The position numbers and the translations under genes were made by a program. The notes under the pieces are model-generated. The model was not told the DNA's origin, searched no databases, and saw only the letters and a list, made by a program, of their open reading frames with translations. A DNA stretch of 15,253 nucleotides from the NCBI GenBank assembly GCA_021286925.1, contig JAJTBL010000010.1:1-15253 (forward strand). The letters are read 5' to 3'. The DNA comes from Spirochaetia bacterium. Its GTDB lineage: Bacteria > Spirochaetota > Spirochaetia > Treponematales > Rectinemataceae. Of the stretch, positions 1 to 6,610 are shown piece by piece; within the stretch, counting starts at the first letter, position 1; each line of letters starts with the position of its first letter.

Positions 1-2
1 TT

Positions 3-695
3 TCGATGGTTTTTCAGGGAGCAATGAATTGCCTGACACCAGTCTACACGATTGGCAAGCAAATGCTGGAAACCCTGAACGAGCACAAAGAAATGCCGCG
101 CAGCGATGCTGAAAATCTGATCAAGGAATACCTGGGCTATGTCGGGCTTCCGCCTGAAATCATGGGAAGATATCCGCACGAACTTTCAGGCGGCATGAAA
201 CAGCGCGCGGTCATCGCGACAGCCCTGTTTCTAAAACCCTCGCTAGTCATTCTGGACGAACCGACAACTGCCCTCGATGTCATCGTTCAATCGCAGATCA
301 TCAATCTGCTGAAAAAGCTGAAAGCGCAATTCAACCTTTCATTCATATTCATAACCCATGATTTGGCGCTGGAAGCCGAAGTTGCGGATCGCATCTGTGT
401 CATGTATGCCGGGAAAATTGTCGAACTCGGCGCCAATGAGCAGATTTACGGCAAATCAGGCCCCGCGCATCCCTATACTGAGCGCTTGCTGGCAGCGACA
501 CCCCGGCTTTTCAAGAAAGTCGAAAAATTGCACTTTATTCCGGGGACACCGCCCGACCTGATCCATCCGCCCAAAGGATGCCGTTTCAATCCGCGCTGTC
601 ATAAAGCCTTTGAACGATGCAGGGAGGAAGAGCCGCCCCTCGTTGAAATCGAACCAGGTCATTTTTCAGCCTGCTGGCTGAACCACAAGGGTTGA
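3..695 (+). CDS. Oligopeptide/dipeptide ABC transporter ATP-binding subunit (DppD/OppD type), 5'-truncated
   Basis: ATPase subunit of a peptide (or related solute) importer; it powers uptake at the inner face of the membrane together with the second ATPase that follows. The gene is cut by the window edge: the reading frame is open from base 3, and the Walker A loop must lie upstream. Visible parts in order are the Q-loop (VFQGAM, near 9-26), the ABC signature LSGGMKQR (near 185), Walker B with the D-loop (VILDEPTTALDV, near 246-280) and the H-loop (FITHDL, near 350). The C-terminal extension carries GTPPDLIHPPKGC and CRFNPRC, the cysteine-containing oligopeptide-transporter domain typical of DppD, OppD, DppF and OppF. 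It ends 12 bases before the next ATPase gene, so the two are in one operon. The substrate cannot be read from ATPases alone, as nickel, dipeptide and sugar-oligomer importers share them. Family assignment is certain; substrate is not. Confidence 0.93.
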   Translation, partial: SMVFQGAMNCLTPVYTIGKQMLETLNEHKEMPRSDAENLIKEYLGYVGLPPEIMGRYPHELSGGMKQRAVIATALFLKPSLVILDEPTTALDVIVQSQIINLLKKLKAQFNLSFIFITHDLALEAEVADRICVMYAGKIVELGANEQIYGKSGPAHPYTERLLAATPRLFKKVEKLHFIPGTPPDLIHPPKGCRFNPRCHKAFERCREEEPPLVEIEPGHFSACWLNHKG

Positions 696-707
696 GGGAG
701 GCATCAG

Positions 708-1754
708 ATGAGCGACATCATTTTAAGCGTACAGCATCTTAAGAAATATTTTGAACCGCACCAGACCTTTACCCAGTCCATTACCGGCGGCGGCCAGAAA
801 AAGGTGATCAAGGCAGTCGATGATATCAGCTTCGACATCGAGCGGGGAGAGATTTTTGGTTTGATCGGCGAATCAGGATCCGGGAAGACCACAACCGGCA
901 AACTGGTGATGAAACTGATTGAAGCGACAAGCGGGAAAATCATCTTCAATGGTGAAGACGTCACTGTACTGAACAAGGAAATGCTTCAGGAATATCGAAA
1001 AAAAGTCCAGATGATTTTCCAGGATCCCTACGCCTCCATGAATCCGCGTTTCAAGATCAAGGATGTTCTTGAGGAACCGCTCATTATTCATAAAGTCAAA
1101 TCATCAATTGAAGAGCGGACAAAAATGATCGTGAAAGCCCTGGAAGAAGTAAAAATGACACCGCCGGAAGAATTTATGGGCAGATGGCCGCACATGCTTT
1201 CTGGCGGTCAGCGCCAGCGCGTCGCAACCGCCAGAACTTTGATTCTGAATCCGCTGATGCTGGTCGCAGATGAGCCGGTTTCCATGATTGACCTTTCGAC
1301 CCGGGCTGAAATCCTGGCAATGATGAAAGAAGTCCAGAAAAAAATGGGCCTCAGCTACCTGTACATCACGCACGACCTCTCCACTGCCCGATACTTTACC
1401 GACAGAATTGCTGTCATGTATTTGGGCCGAATTGTGGAGATGGGCAAAGCGGAGGATATCATTGACAACCCGCTGCATCCGTACACCCAGGCGCTGATAG
1501 AAGCAGTTCCGGAGCCGGAACCTGGCAAGGTCTGTATTATCAAGGAATTGCCTATTTTCGGAGAAATTCCCAGCCCTGCAAATATTCCGTCCGGATGCAG
1601 GTTCCACACCCGCTGTCCTTATGCGGTTGATGACTGCAAAACCCTGCCGGAGCCTGAACTCATGCCCGACGGTGATGGACATCTGCATGCCTGCAGGAGG
1701 TTTAGGGAAGTCGCTGAAATACGCGGCAGGAAAAAAGCACCTGGATGTGCTTGA
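708..1754 (+). CDS. Oligopeptide/dipeptide ABC transporter ATP-binding subunit (DppF/OppF type)
   Basis: Second ATPase of the peptide-type ABC importer, 348 residues, normal length for the family. The ATG is preceded by AGGGAGG at about six bases, which fixes the start. Walker A is GESGSGKT at residues 54-61, the signature LSGGQRQR lies near 164, Walker B (VADEP) near 186, and the H-loop is YITHDL. The C-terminal domain carries GCRFHTRC and a later cysteine (DDC), the usual oligopeptide-transporter tail. The D-loop region reads EPVSMIDLST instead of the common SALDVS; this variant should still be functional, since the catalytic Glu is present. It forms an obligate heterodimer with the truncated ATPase upstream. 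No permease or binding-protein genes follow, so they must lie upstream of the window. This is the last gene of the operon; two hairpins follow within 165 bases. Confidence 0.95.
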   Translation: MSDIILSVQHLKKYFEPHQTFTQSITGGGQKKVIKAVDDISFDIERGEIFGLIGESGSGKTTTGKLVMKLIEATSGKIIFNGEDVTVLNKEMLQEYRKKVQMIFQDPYASMNPRFKIKDVLEEPLIIHKVKSSIEERTKMIVKALEEVKMTPPEEFMGRWPHMLSGGQRQRVATARTLILNPLMLVADEPVSMIDLSTRAEILAMMKEVQKKMGLSYLYITHDLSTARYFTDRIAVMYLGRIVEMGKAEDIIDNPLHPYTQALIEAVPEPEPGKVCIIKELPIFGEIPSPANIPSGCRFHTRCPYAVDDCKTLPEPELMPDGDGHLHACRRFREVAEIRGRKKAPGCA

Positions 1755-1805
1755 TCAATGCAGTGTGCCTGGCTGAACCCCTGGCTTTCAGCACCCAGCC
1801 TTGCA

Positions 1806-1836
1806 AGCCTGTTTTCACAAGCTGATAAAACAGGCT
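1806..1836 (+). other. Stem-loop with 10-bp perfect arms after the ABC operon
   Basis: AGCCTGTTTT at 1806-1815 is the exact reverse complement of AAAACAGGCT at 1827-1836, with an 11-base loop. It begins 51 bases after the transporter stop codon and ends 13 bases before the first possible start codon of the next gene. No run of T follows it on either strand, so it is not a classical intrinsic terminator. It could be an RNA 3'-end stabiliser for the transporter mRNA, the first half of a two-hairpin leader, or an operator. What is seen is only the inverted repeat. Confidence 0.5.
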
Positions 1837-1849
1837 AAAATCAGAAGCC

Positions 1850-4009
1850 ATGGACATGGCACGAGTGCAATTCAAAAAAGGAAGGAGATGCCGTTGCCGC
1901 TTCTCCTTCCTTTTTTTAGCTATCACAGTTTATATCGCTGGATTGACAGCAACGCTGGGCGCGCAGGATTTGCCCGGCGCAAAAGACACGCCGGATATTT
2001 TTTCAAGCTCCGACCTGCTGGCTGGCACCGGCGCGGGTTTGATACGCATCAAAAAGAATGGAGATAAGACCGCCTTGTGGCAGGAAGGCCGGGTGACAGC
2101 CATGGCAAAGACAGCCAGCGGCTGGTTTTTTCTCAGCTCCAAGGGAGTGATCTTTTCTGCTGATTTAAAAAAATTTGAAAACCGGTCGGCTGGGCTGCCC
2201 CAGAAAACGATAAAACTTGTCGTCAGCGAAGATCCGCTTTCTACCCAGCTGGTCAAGGAAACGGTAAACCTGACTGCCTTTGCGGCGGATCCCAGTCAGG
2301 AAAACAGGCTGGTGGCCAGCACTGGTTCAGAAGTTTTTTTCAGCGAAACTTCTGGAAGAACCTGGATTAGCCTCGGGAGCCCCTCGGCTTCAGGCGGCAT
2401 CAAGGCGGCAGCCTTCGGCCCGTCTTCACAAAACGCAAAGAATAACTCAGTCTGGGTTTCTACTGCCATCAAAGGAGTTTTTACCCGCGATCTTGATGCG
2501 AAAAACGGCTGGGTTTCAGCCTCGAGCGGACTGCCTCCTATCATGGGTTCCAACTATGAGGAAGTCTCGGGATTTGCCTACAGTGCCAGCTTGCCATGGC
2601 GAGGCTTGTATGCCGCTACAACTTTCACCGGCCAGATTTTTCAATGGGACAGCTCTGCGATGAAATTTATGCCCCGCTTTTCCGCAAACAAAGATTTTTC
2701 AAGTATCGAGGCATTCAACATATCCAGCAAATCCGGCGCGTATGCACTTTCTGACGGCATCATCACTCGTCTGACCTTTCAGAATGACGGAAAGCTGTCG
2801 GCAGTTCAGCTGAAACCAGGCACAGACATTCTGGCTGCTCGTCTTAAAAACGCATTGGCCGATGGGGATCCCGGCGTCAATTGTCTTGCCCTGCTTTCGG
2901 GCGAACAAAAGCTGAACGAGGAGCCTCTGATCTTCAACGAATCCTGGCAGTTGTCTTCAGTTGCGGGGGCAAAGCCCGAATCCGGCGCCGCCCTTTCAAA
3001 AGCGGAACAGCGGAAAATTGCCGCCAACGGCAAACATGGGCTCTACCTGCAGACCGGTTTTTTTATCGATGCAGCCAGCAGGGCGAAGTATTTTTCTTTC
3101 ATGCAGGAAAAGAACCTTGATGCCATTGTCCTGGACCTCAAGGATGATTCGGGGAAGCTCAGATTTGCACCCCGTGATCCGCTTTTGCTCGCTATGGCCA
3201 GCCCCGGGACCCTCCTTGATCTGGACTCCTTTGTTGCAGAAGCTAAAACGCGGGGAATCTACCTGATAGCTCGAATTGTAGTCTTCAAGGATGAAGCGCT
3301 CTACCGCTGGAAGGACAGCGCTCTCGCCGTACGCAGCACTCAGAATGGCACCCCCTGGCAGGGCGTGAAAAAGGATGGCCAGCTCATCCAGGAATATTGG
3401 GTCGATCCATACTCGCCCCTTGTCTGGCAGTATAATACCGCGATCGCCCGGGAAGCTATCAGCCGCGGTTTTGATGAAATTCAATTCGACTATATCCGGT
3501 TTCCAACTGATGGGGAAAACCTGAAATTTATCCGCTTTCCAGCTCAGGAGCCGGACATGACGCAGGAGGCTGCGCTGGAATCTTTCCTCCGCTATGCCCG
3601 TTCCAGACTCGATGCGCCGCTGAGTATCGATATCTACGGTGCCAACGGGTGGTACCGATCGGGATCCAGAACCGGTCAGAATGCGGAGCTTTTAGCAGAA
3701 TATGTCGATGTCATCTGCCCCATGTTCTACCCTTCCCATTTCGAGCAGGAGTTTCAGGCTCAGGCGCCGGCTGAACTGCGTCCCTTCAGGATTTACAAAC
3801 TGGGAACGCTCAGAAATTACCATATCGCCCGCGGGAAAGCCTTGATCCGCCCCTGGGTACAGGCTTTTTTCCTGAACGTGTCCTATGACCGGCAGTATTA
3901 CAATGAAACCTATGTCGTGAACGAGGTGCGGGGAGTGCTGGAAGGGATCAATCAAGGGTTTACGTTTTGGAACAATTCAGGAAGATATGACGATATTCCA
4001 AGGCTTTAA
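1850..4009 (+). CDS. Exported protein: propeller-like N-terminal region plus DUF4015 putative glycoside hydrolase domain
   Basis: A 719-residue protein probably exported by Sec: basic n-region (KKGRRCRCR), hydrophobic core at about 18-36 and a plausible cleavage site after LGA (37). Residues about 45-390 look like a beta-propeller with one clear Asp-box (SETSGRTW, 165-172). Residues about 394-719 match the DUF4015 putative glycoside hydrolase family (TIM-barrel): GLYLQTGF start, VLDLKDDSG (428-435), WVDPYSPLVW, EIQFDYIRFPTDG (543-555, with the likely catalytic Asp 547), SIDIYGANGWY and CPMFYPSHF. A role in extracellular or periplasmic polysaccharide processing is inferred from family only. 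The start is uncertain: ATG 1850, ATG 1856 and GTG 1865 are all in frame, none has a strong ribosome site, and a terminator-like hairpin (1874-1917) lies within the first codons. Shorter versions would lose the signal peptide. It stands between two loci with no operon partner. Confidence 0.85.
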   Translation: MDMARVQFKKGRRCRCRFSFLFLAITVYIAGLTATLGAQDLPGAKDTPDIFSSSDLLAGTGAGLIRIKKNGDKTALWQEGRVTAMAKTASGWFFLSSKGVIFSADLKKFENRSAGLPQKTIKLVVSEDPLSTQLVKETVNLTAFAADPSQENRLVASTGSEVFFSETSGRTWISLGSPSASGGIKAAAFGPSSQNAKNNSVWVSTAIKGVFTRDLDAKNGWVSASSGLPPIMGSNYEEVSGFAYSASLPWRGLYAATTFTGQIFQWDSSAMKFMPRFSANKDFSSIEAFNISSKSGAYALSDGIITRLTFQNDGKLSAVQLKPGTDILAARLKNALADGDPGVNCLALLSGEQKLNEEPLIFNESWQLSSVAGAKPESGAALSKAEQRKIAANGKHGLYLQTGFFIDAASRAKYFSFMQEKNLDAIVLDLKDDSGKLRFAPRDPLLLAMASPGTLLDLDSFVAEAKTRGIYLIARIVVFKDEALYRWKDSALAVRSTQNGTPWQGVKKDGQLIQEYWVDPYSPLVWQYNTAIAREAISRGFDEIQFDYIRFPTDGENLKFIRFPAQEPDMTQEAALESFLRYARSRLDAPLSIDIYGANGWYRSGSRTGQNAELLAEYVDVICPMFYPSHFEQEFQAQAPAELRPFRIYKLGTLRNYHIARGKALIRPWVQAFFLNVSYDRQYYNETYVVNEVRGVLEGINQGFTFWNNSGRYDDIPRL
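1874..1917 (+). terminator. Intrinsic-terminator-shaped hairpin overlapping the start of the next gene
   Basis: The arm AAAAAAGGAAGGAGA (1874-1888) is perfectly complementary to TCTCCTTCCTTTTTT (1902-1916): 15 paired bases, a 13-base loop, and a run of seven T at 1911-1917. The A-tract, stem and T-tract order is that of a rho-independent terminator reading in the plus direction, and it would end the peptide-transporter transcript about 120 bases after its last stop. It lies inside the codons for the signal peptide of the following protein, whose start must be upstream to give a signal sequence. The strong purine run would also look like a ribosome binding site, but the nearest ATG (1888) is in the wrong frame. 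Termination activity is inferred from shape only. Confidence 0.5.
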
Positions 4010-4014
4010 CCTGC

Positions 4015-4099
4015 TGTCACGAACCTTGCGTATGATTTCTGACTTTTTTGCGCAGACAGGTTCGAAGCGATACGAACGAAATATACAAGGTTCGTGACA
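4015..4099. repeat. 85-base palindromic intergenic element with 14-bp terminal inverted repeats
   Basis: TGTCACGAACCTTG at 4015-4028 is the exact reverse complement of CAAGGTTCGTGACA at 4086-4099. The pairing continues inward (TAT 4031-4033 with ATA 4083-4085) after a two-base bulge. An inner hairpin GTTCG/CGAAC lies at 4060-4064 and 4073-4077. Bases 4079-4099 recur without a mismatch at 9871-9891 in another intergenic space. This is the layout of a small non-coding mobile or REP/MITE-like repeat. No target-site duplication is clear: the flanks are CTGC and TCAA. The right end sits 18 bases before the likely TTG start of the phosphoesterase gene. An operator function is an alternative, but the second copy lies between convergent genes, where a promoter element is unlikely. 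Confidence 0.6.
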
Positions 4100-4117
4100 T
4101 CAAGGAAGCTTTTATTC

Positions 4118-5449
4118 TTGCGAAAAATGTCGTATCATGAATATATGAAAATCAGTTGGATGGATGAGCGCCTCACGGCGCCGCAAAAACGTGTTATTCT
4201 CTGGTCGCTTGGAGCACTTTTGCTCGGTCTCATCATGAATGCCTACCACTATTCGCTTGAAGGTGCAAAAGGCTTATATCTCTGGAACAGAACTGGTCTC
4301 TTCAGAAGCCTCATTCTGATGGCCTTTATCCCCGGCAGTTTGGCACTGCTTTCTTTTCCGCTTGAAAAACTGCAAAAAAAATCAGCTTCAAAAATAATGC
4401 GCGGATTTTCGCTTGCAAGCTCGGTTGTCGTAGCCCTGCTGTCGGTAGGAATTCTGGCCTTTCTTATCCTCGGCCCACGCTCCGGTTCTGTCGAACCGCC
4501 TCGGCTCAAGCTGATCAATCCAGTTCAGGGCATACAGCCATCGTCGCTGGCTGCAGGCGGCATTTTATCCAATTCGGCAGCTCCGCTCACCGCACAGCCG
4601 GCTGGACCGTCTGCAGTACCAGCCAGCCTTGCTCCGCCCCTGCTCAGGCTCAGCTTTTCTTCAGACCCCCATTGGGGCGCTGACACCTCAAACACCCAAG
4701 CCAGATCCGATATTCTAGCGCATATCGCCGAACGCAAGCCCGACGCGTTTTTCATGCTGGGCGACACGGTAGAGACAGGTTCAAAAGCTCTCATGTGGAA
4801 TTTTGCTCTCGCGGATCTTGAAGCGATAATTCCATCGGTTCCGCTCAAAGTTCTGCTCGGCAACCATGACGCGCTTTTCGGCGGGCAGTACCTCTATAAG
4901 AAAGCATTTGTGCAGAAAGACTTCAAATCGGATTCAGGCTCACCCTATTATTATTCCATCGATGCTGGAGCAGCAAAAATTATTGTCTTGGACCTGCCCT
5001 GGGGCACTGAGCAATTCAATGCCAGGCAGAAAAAATGGCTGACCAAAACTCTGGCGGAATCGAATCGGACAAAGCCCGTCATTGTGCTGTCACACAGCTT
5101 TTTTTACGCTTCAGGCTATGACGATCCTGAGCTGGATAAGCCCTGGTATGACCATTTCCAGAATATCCCCGCCGTAACCCCCTTATTTGAGCAGTACGGT
5201 GTTGACCTCGTCATTTCAGGACACAACCACTATCAGGAATATCTTGAAAAGAACGGTGTCCGCTATGCGGTTATCGGCGCAATGGGCGGCATTCCGGACC
5301 CAAAGCCCACGTATGTATCACCCGCTTCCAAGTGGATTGCGGTCAACCAGCACGGATGGCTCGATGTGGACATCTACGAGGGAGAGATGGTGCTTTCCTT
5401 CAGGGATCAGAACAACGCGGTATTGCACCAGGAGCAAATTCGATATTGA
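4118..5449 (+). CDS. Membrane-anchored calcineurin-like metallophosphoesterase
   Basis: Dinuclear-metal phosphohydrolase fused to an N-terminal membrane region. Three hydrophobic segments lie at about residues 26-45, 63-82 and 96-119, followed by a Pro/Ala/Ser-rich linker to about 172. The catalytic domain then shows every core motif: SDPHWG (183-185 are the D-x-H), GDTVETG (215), GNHD (248-251), the SHSFFY histidine and GHNHYQEY. The odd number of segments makes it hard to say on which side of the membrane the enzyme works. The substrate is unknown: family members cleave phosphomonoesters, diesters or nucleotides, and UshA-like C-terminal domains are absent. Start choice: TTG 4118 has AAGGAAG nine bases upstream; ATG 4127 and ATG 4145 are alternatives without a good ribosome site; GTG 4094 lies inside the palindromic element and is unlikely. 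It is a single gene, convergent with the ygbA-like gene. Confidence 0.88.
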   Translation: MRKMSYHEYMKISWMDERLTAPQKRVILWSLGALLLGLIMNAYHYSLEGAKGLYLWNRTGLFRSLILMAFIPGSLALLSFPLEKLQKKSASKIMRGFSLASSVVVALLSVGILAFLILGPRSGSVEPPRLKLINPVQGIQPSSLAAGGILSNSAAPLTAQPAGPSAVPASLAPPLLRLSFSSDPHWGADTSNTQARSDILAHIAERKPDAFFMLGDTVETGSKALMWNFALADLEAIIPSVPLKVLLGNHDALFGGQYLYKKAFVQKDFKSDSGSPYYYSIDAGAAKIIVLDLPWGTEQFNARQKKWLTKTLAESNRTKPVIVLSHSFFYASGYDDPELDKPWYDHFQNIPAVTPLFEQYGVDLVISGHNHYQEYLEKNGVRYAVIGAMGGIPDPKPTYVSPASKWIAVNQHGWLDVDIYEGEMVLSFRDQNNAVLHQEQIRY

Positions 5450-5526
5450 GCGGTGCCTTTCATATAATTTGATACGCGCGACGGCAGTGTAATTTTTTGC
5501 CTGGGAGTGTCTCTCTGCGCCGCCAA

Positions 5527-5853
5527 TTAAACAGATTTCTGCCCGCCTGGCGCAGAACGCAGAGAATCCGACAGATGGAAGAATGCCAGCACAGGATGAC
5601 GGAAAAGCATCCGTGGACCTGCAAAGCGCATAATCTGCCTGATTTGTTCGCGCTTGTCGGTTTTATAGCAATGGATTGGGCATTTGACACAGCTAGGCTT
5701 CTGACTGCCGAAACGACAGCTTTTTATCCTGCTTTCCGCATAGGCAAGCAGTGCTGAGCAATCCGGACAAAGCTCAGCACTATGGTGATGGTTCTGGCAA
5801 TACATGGCGATCATGACCGCAACCGTTCGCTGTTCCCGCCGCAACCGCCGCAT
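5527..5853 (-). CDS. YgbA-like protein (nitrous oxide-stimulated promoter family)
   Basis: Small cysteine- and histidine-rich protein, 108 residues from ATG 5853. It is recognisable as the family annotated as 'nitrous oxide-stimulated promoter' (E. coli YgbA): an LRREQRTV start, MYCQNHH, LCPDCSALLAYA, a cluster CRFGSQKPSCVKCPIHCY and the signature EQIRQIMRFAGPRMLFRHP. The CPDC, C, C, CVKCPIHC cysteines suggest bound zinc or iron. In enteric bacteria ygbA is nitric-oxide (NsrR) regulated, so a nitrosative-stress link is family knowledge, not visible here. A GTG at 5874 would add seven residues and start three bases after the upstream stop; no strong ribosome site favours either. Transcribed after the LUD-domain gene, 23 bases downstream of its stop, so very likely co-transcribed. 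Convergent with the phosphoesterase. Confidence 0.85.
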   Translation of the reverse strand: MRRLRREQRTVAVMIAMYCQNHHHSAELCPDCSALLAYAESRIKSCRFGSQKPSCVKCPIHCYKTDKREQIRQIMRFAGPRMLFRHPVLAFFHLSDSLRSAPGGQKSV

Positions 5854-5876
5854 GCTCAAGGAATTGTTGCGCACGC

Positions 5877-6518
5877 TTAATATCCGAGTTCTTCCCCAAC
5901 CAGAATGACCGTAAAATCGGAGACAGACGGTTTTCGCCGAAGAACCTGGTACACGCGGCAAATCCTGCCAGCGTTATCGCAGTCCATGCACTGACCAGTC
6001 TTGACGCAGGGATTTTCCTTGTTGAGCCTTTTATTGTTCATGGGGCTCGCCCAGGCTCTGATCCGTGCCCATGCCGCCTCTTCGTTTTCGACGATTTTAT
6101 TCGCACCTACGACAACGACCGTTTTCCGCGGGCCAAATGTCAGCGCGGCAACCCGATTGCCGTTTCCGTCGATATTGAAAAGCTCGCCTTCCATTGAAGC
6201 GGCATTGACACTCGATATAAAAACATCGCAGGTCAGCTGAGCGCGCAAAATTTCCATTTTTTCTTCAGCGCTGAGCCCTGGCTTGTTGTGATCGAGGATT
6301 ATCGCGCCAGCTGCAGCCGCCTTTTCCGGGACCCCAACCGCTTTGACCGTCATGGAGCCGCCAAAACCAACCTTAGCTCCTGGCTTGACGAACTTCATCA
6401 CCTCTGCCAGAGCTTCTTCCTTTGTGGAAACTGCAACTGCGTCAAACCCATGCTTGATCAGCGCATTCTTTGTCCGCTCCGCGCGCGTCATATTCGACCA
6501 GCTTTGAACTTCAGTCAT
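5877..6518 (-). CDS. LUD-domain (DUF162, LutC/YkgG-like) protein
   Basis: A 213-residue protein of the LUD (lactate utilisation) superfamily. Core features are the N-terminal helix with ERTKNALIKHGFDAV, the GFGGSMTVKAVGV loop (51-63), AQLTCDVFISSVNA (94-106), ELFNIDGNGNRVAAL (112-126) and GPRKTVVVVGANKIV (129-143). The C-terminal end has four cysteines (171, 177, 180, 187) in PCVKTGQCMDC and ICRVYQ, typical of the stand-alone DUF162 proteins of anaerobes and suggesting a metal or Fe-S site. LutC proper takes part in lactate oxidation with LutA and LutB, but no LutA/LutB genes are adjacent, so lactate use should not be assumed. The start is firm: AAGGAGG lies five bases before the ATG, downstream of a promoter at 6557-6585. 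Followed by the ygbA-like gene. Confidence 0.88.
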   Translation of the reverse strand: MTEVQSWSNMTRAERTKNALIKHGFDAVAVSTKEEALAEVMKFVKPGAKVGFGGSMTVKAVGVPEKAAAAGAIILDHNKPGLSAEEKMEILRAQLTCDVFISSVNAASMEGELFNIDGNGNRVAALTFGPRKTVVVVGANKIVENEEAAWARIRAWASPMNNKRLNKENPCVKTGQCMDCDNAGRICRVYQVLRRKPSVSDFTVILVGEELGY

Positions 6519-6551
6519 CCTATCCTCCTTGGAGAGCCTAAAGCCTAATAG

Positions 6552-6580
6552 TTACATTTATATACAATAAATGCTATACT
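6552..6580 (+). promoter_or_regulatory. Promoter for the U32-aminotransferase transcript
   Basis: TTACAT (-35, 6552-6557) and TATACT (-10, 6575-6580) are 17 bases apart, with an extended -10 (TGC at 6572-6574) that makes up for the weak -35. Transcription would begin near 6587, about 24 bases before the ATG at 6611, with AAGGA at 6600-6604 as ribosome site. It occupies the same DNA as the minus-strand promoter. Confidence 0.7.
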
Positions 6581-6585
6581 GACAA
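6557..6585 (-). promoter_or_regulatory. Promoter for the LUD/ygbA-like transcript
   Basis: On the minus strand TTGTCA (-35, plus-strand bases 6580-6585) and TATAAA (-10, 6557-6562) are separated by exactly 17 bases, a near-consensus housekeeping promoter. The expected transcript starts near 6550, about 30 bases before the LUD start codon. It shares most of its bases with the opposing U32 promoter. Confidence 0.72.
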
Positions 6586-6610
6586 GGCAAAACTGCACCA
6601 AGGAACATGA

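Noticed and set aside
1104..1688. 194-codon open frame on the minus strand
   Set aside because: It lies wholly inside the DppF-type ATPase gene, whose motifs are complete, and its translation shows no recognisable domain.
1801..2067. Plus-strand frame with ATG 1888 directly after a strong purine run
   Set aside because: The ribosome-like run touches the ATG with no spacing, the peptide is not family-like and it overlaps the exported hydrolase in another frame; the purine run is better explained as a hairpin arm.
2996..3484. 162-codon minus-strand frame
   Set aside because: Opposite to the DUF4015 domain, without a ribosome site or recognisable features.
4094..4117. GTG 4094 as start of the phosphoesterase
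   Set aside because: It lies in the arm of the palindromic repeat, with no ribosome site upstream.
5514..5556. Inverted repeat TCTGCGCC / GGCGCAGA as bidirectional terminator
   Set aside because: The loop is 27 bases, it straddles the end of the ygbA-like gene, and no T-tract follows.
5497..5757. 86-codon plus-strand frame in the gap after the phosphoesterase
   Set aside because: The minus-strand frame here is a clear YgbA-family protein; this is its shadow.
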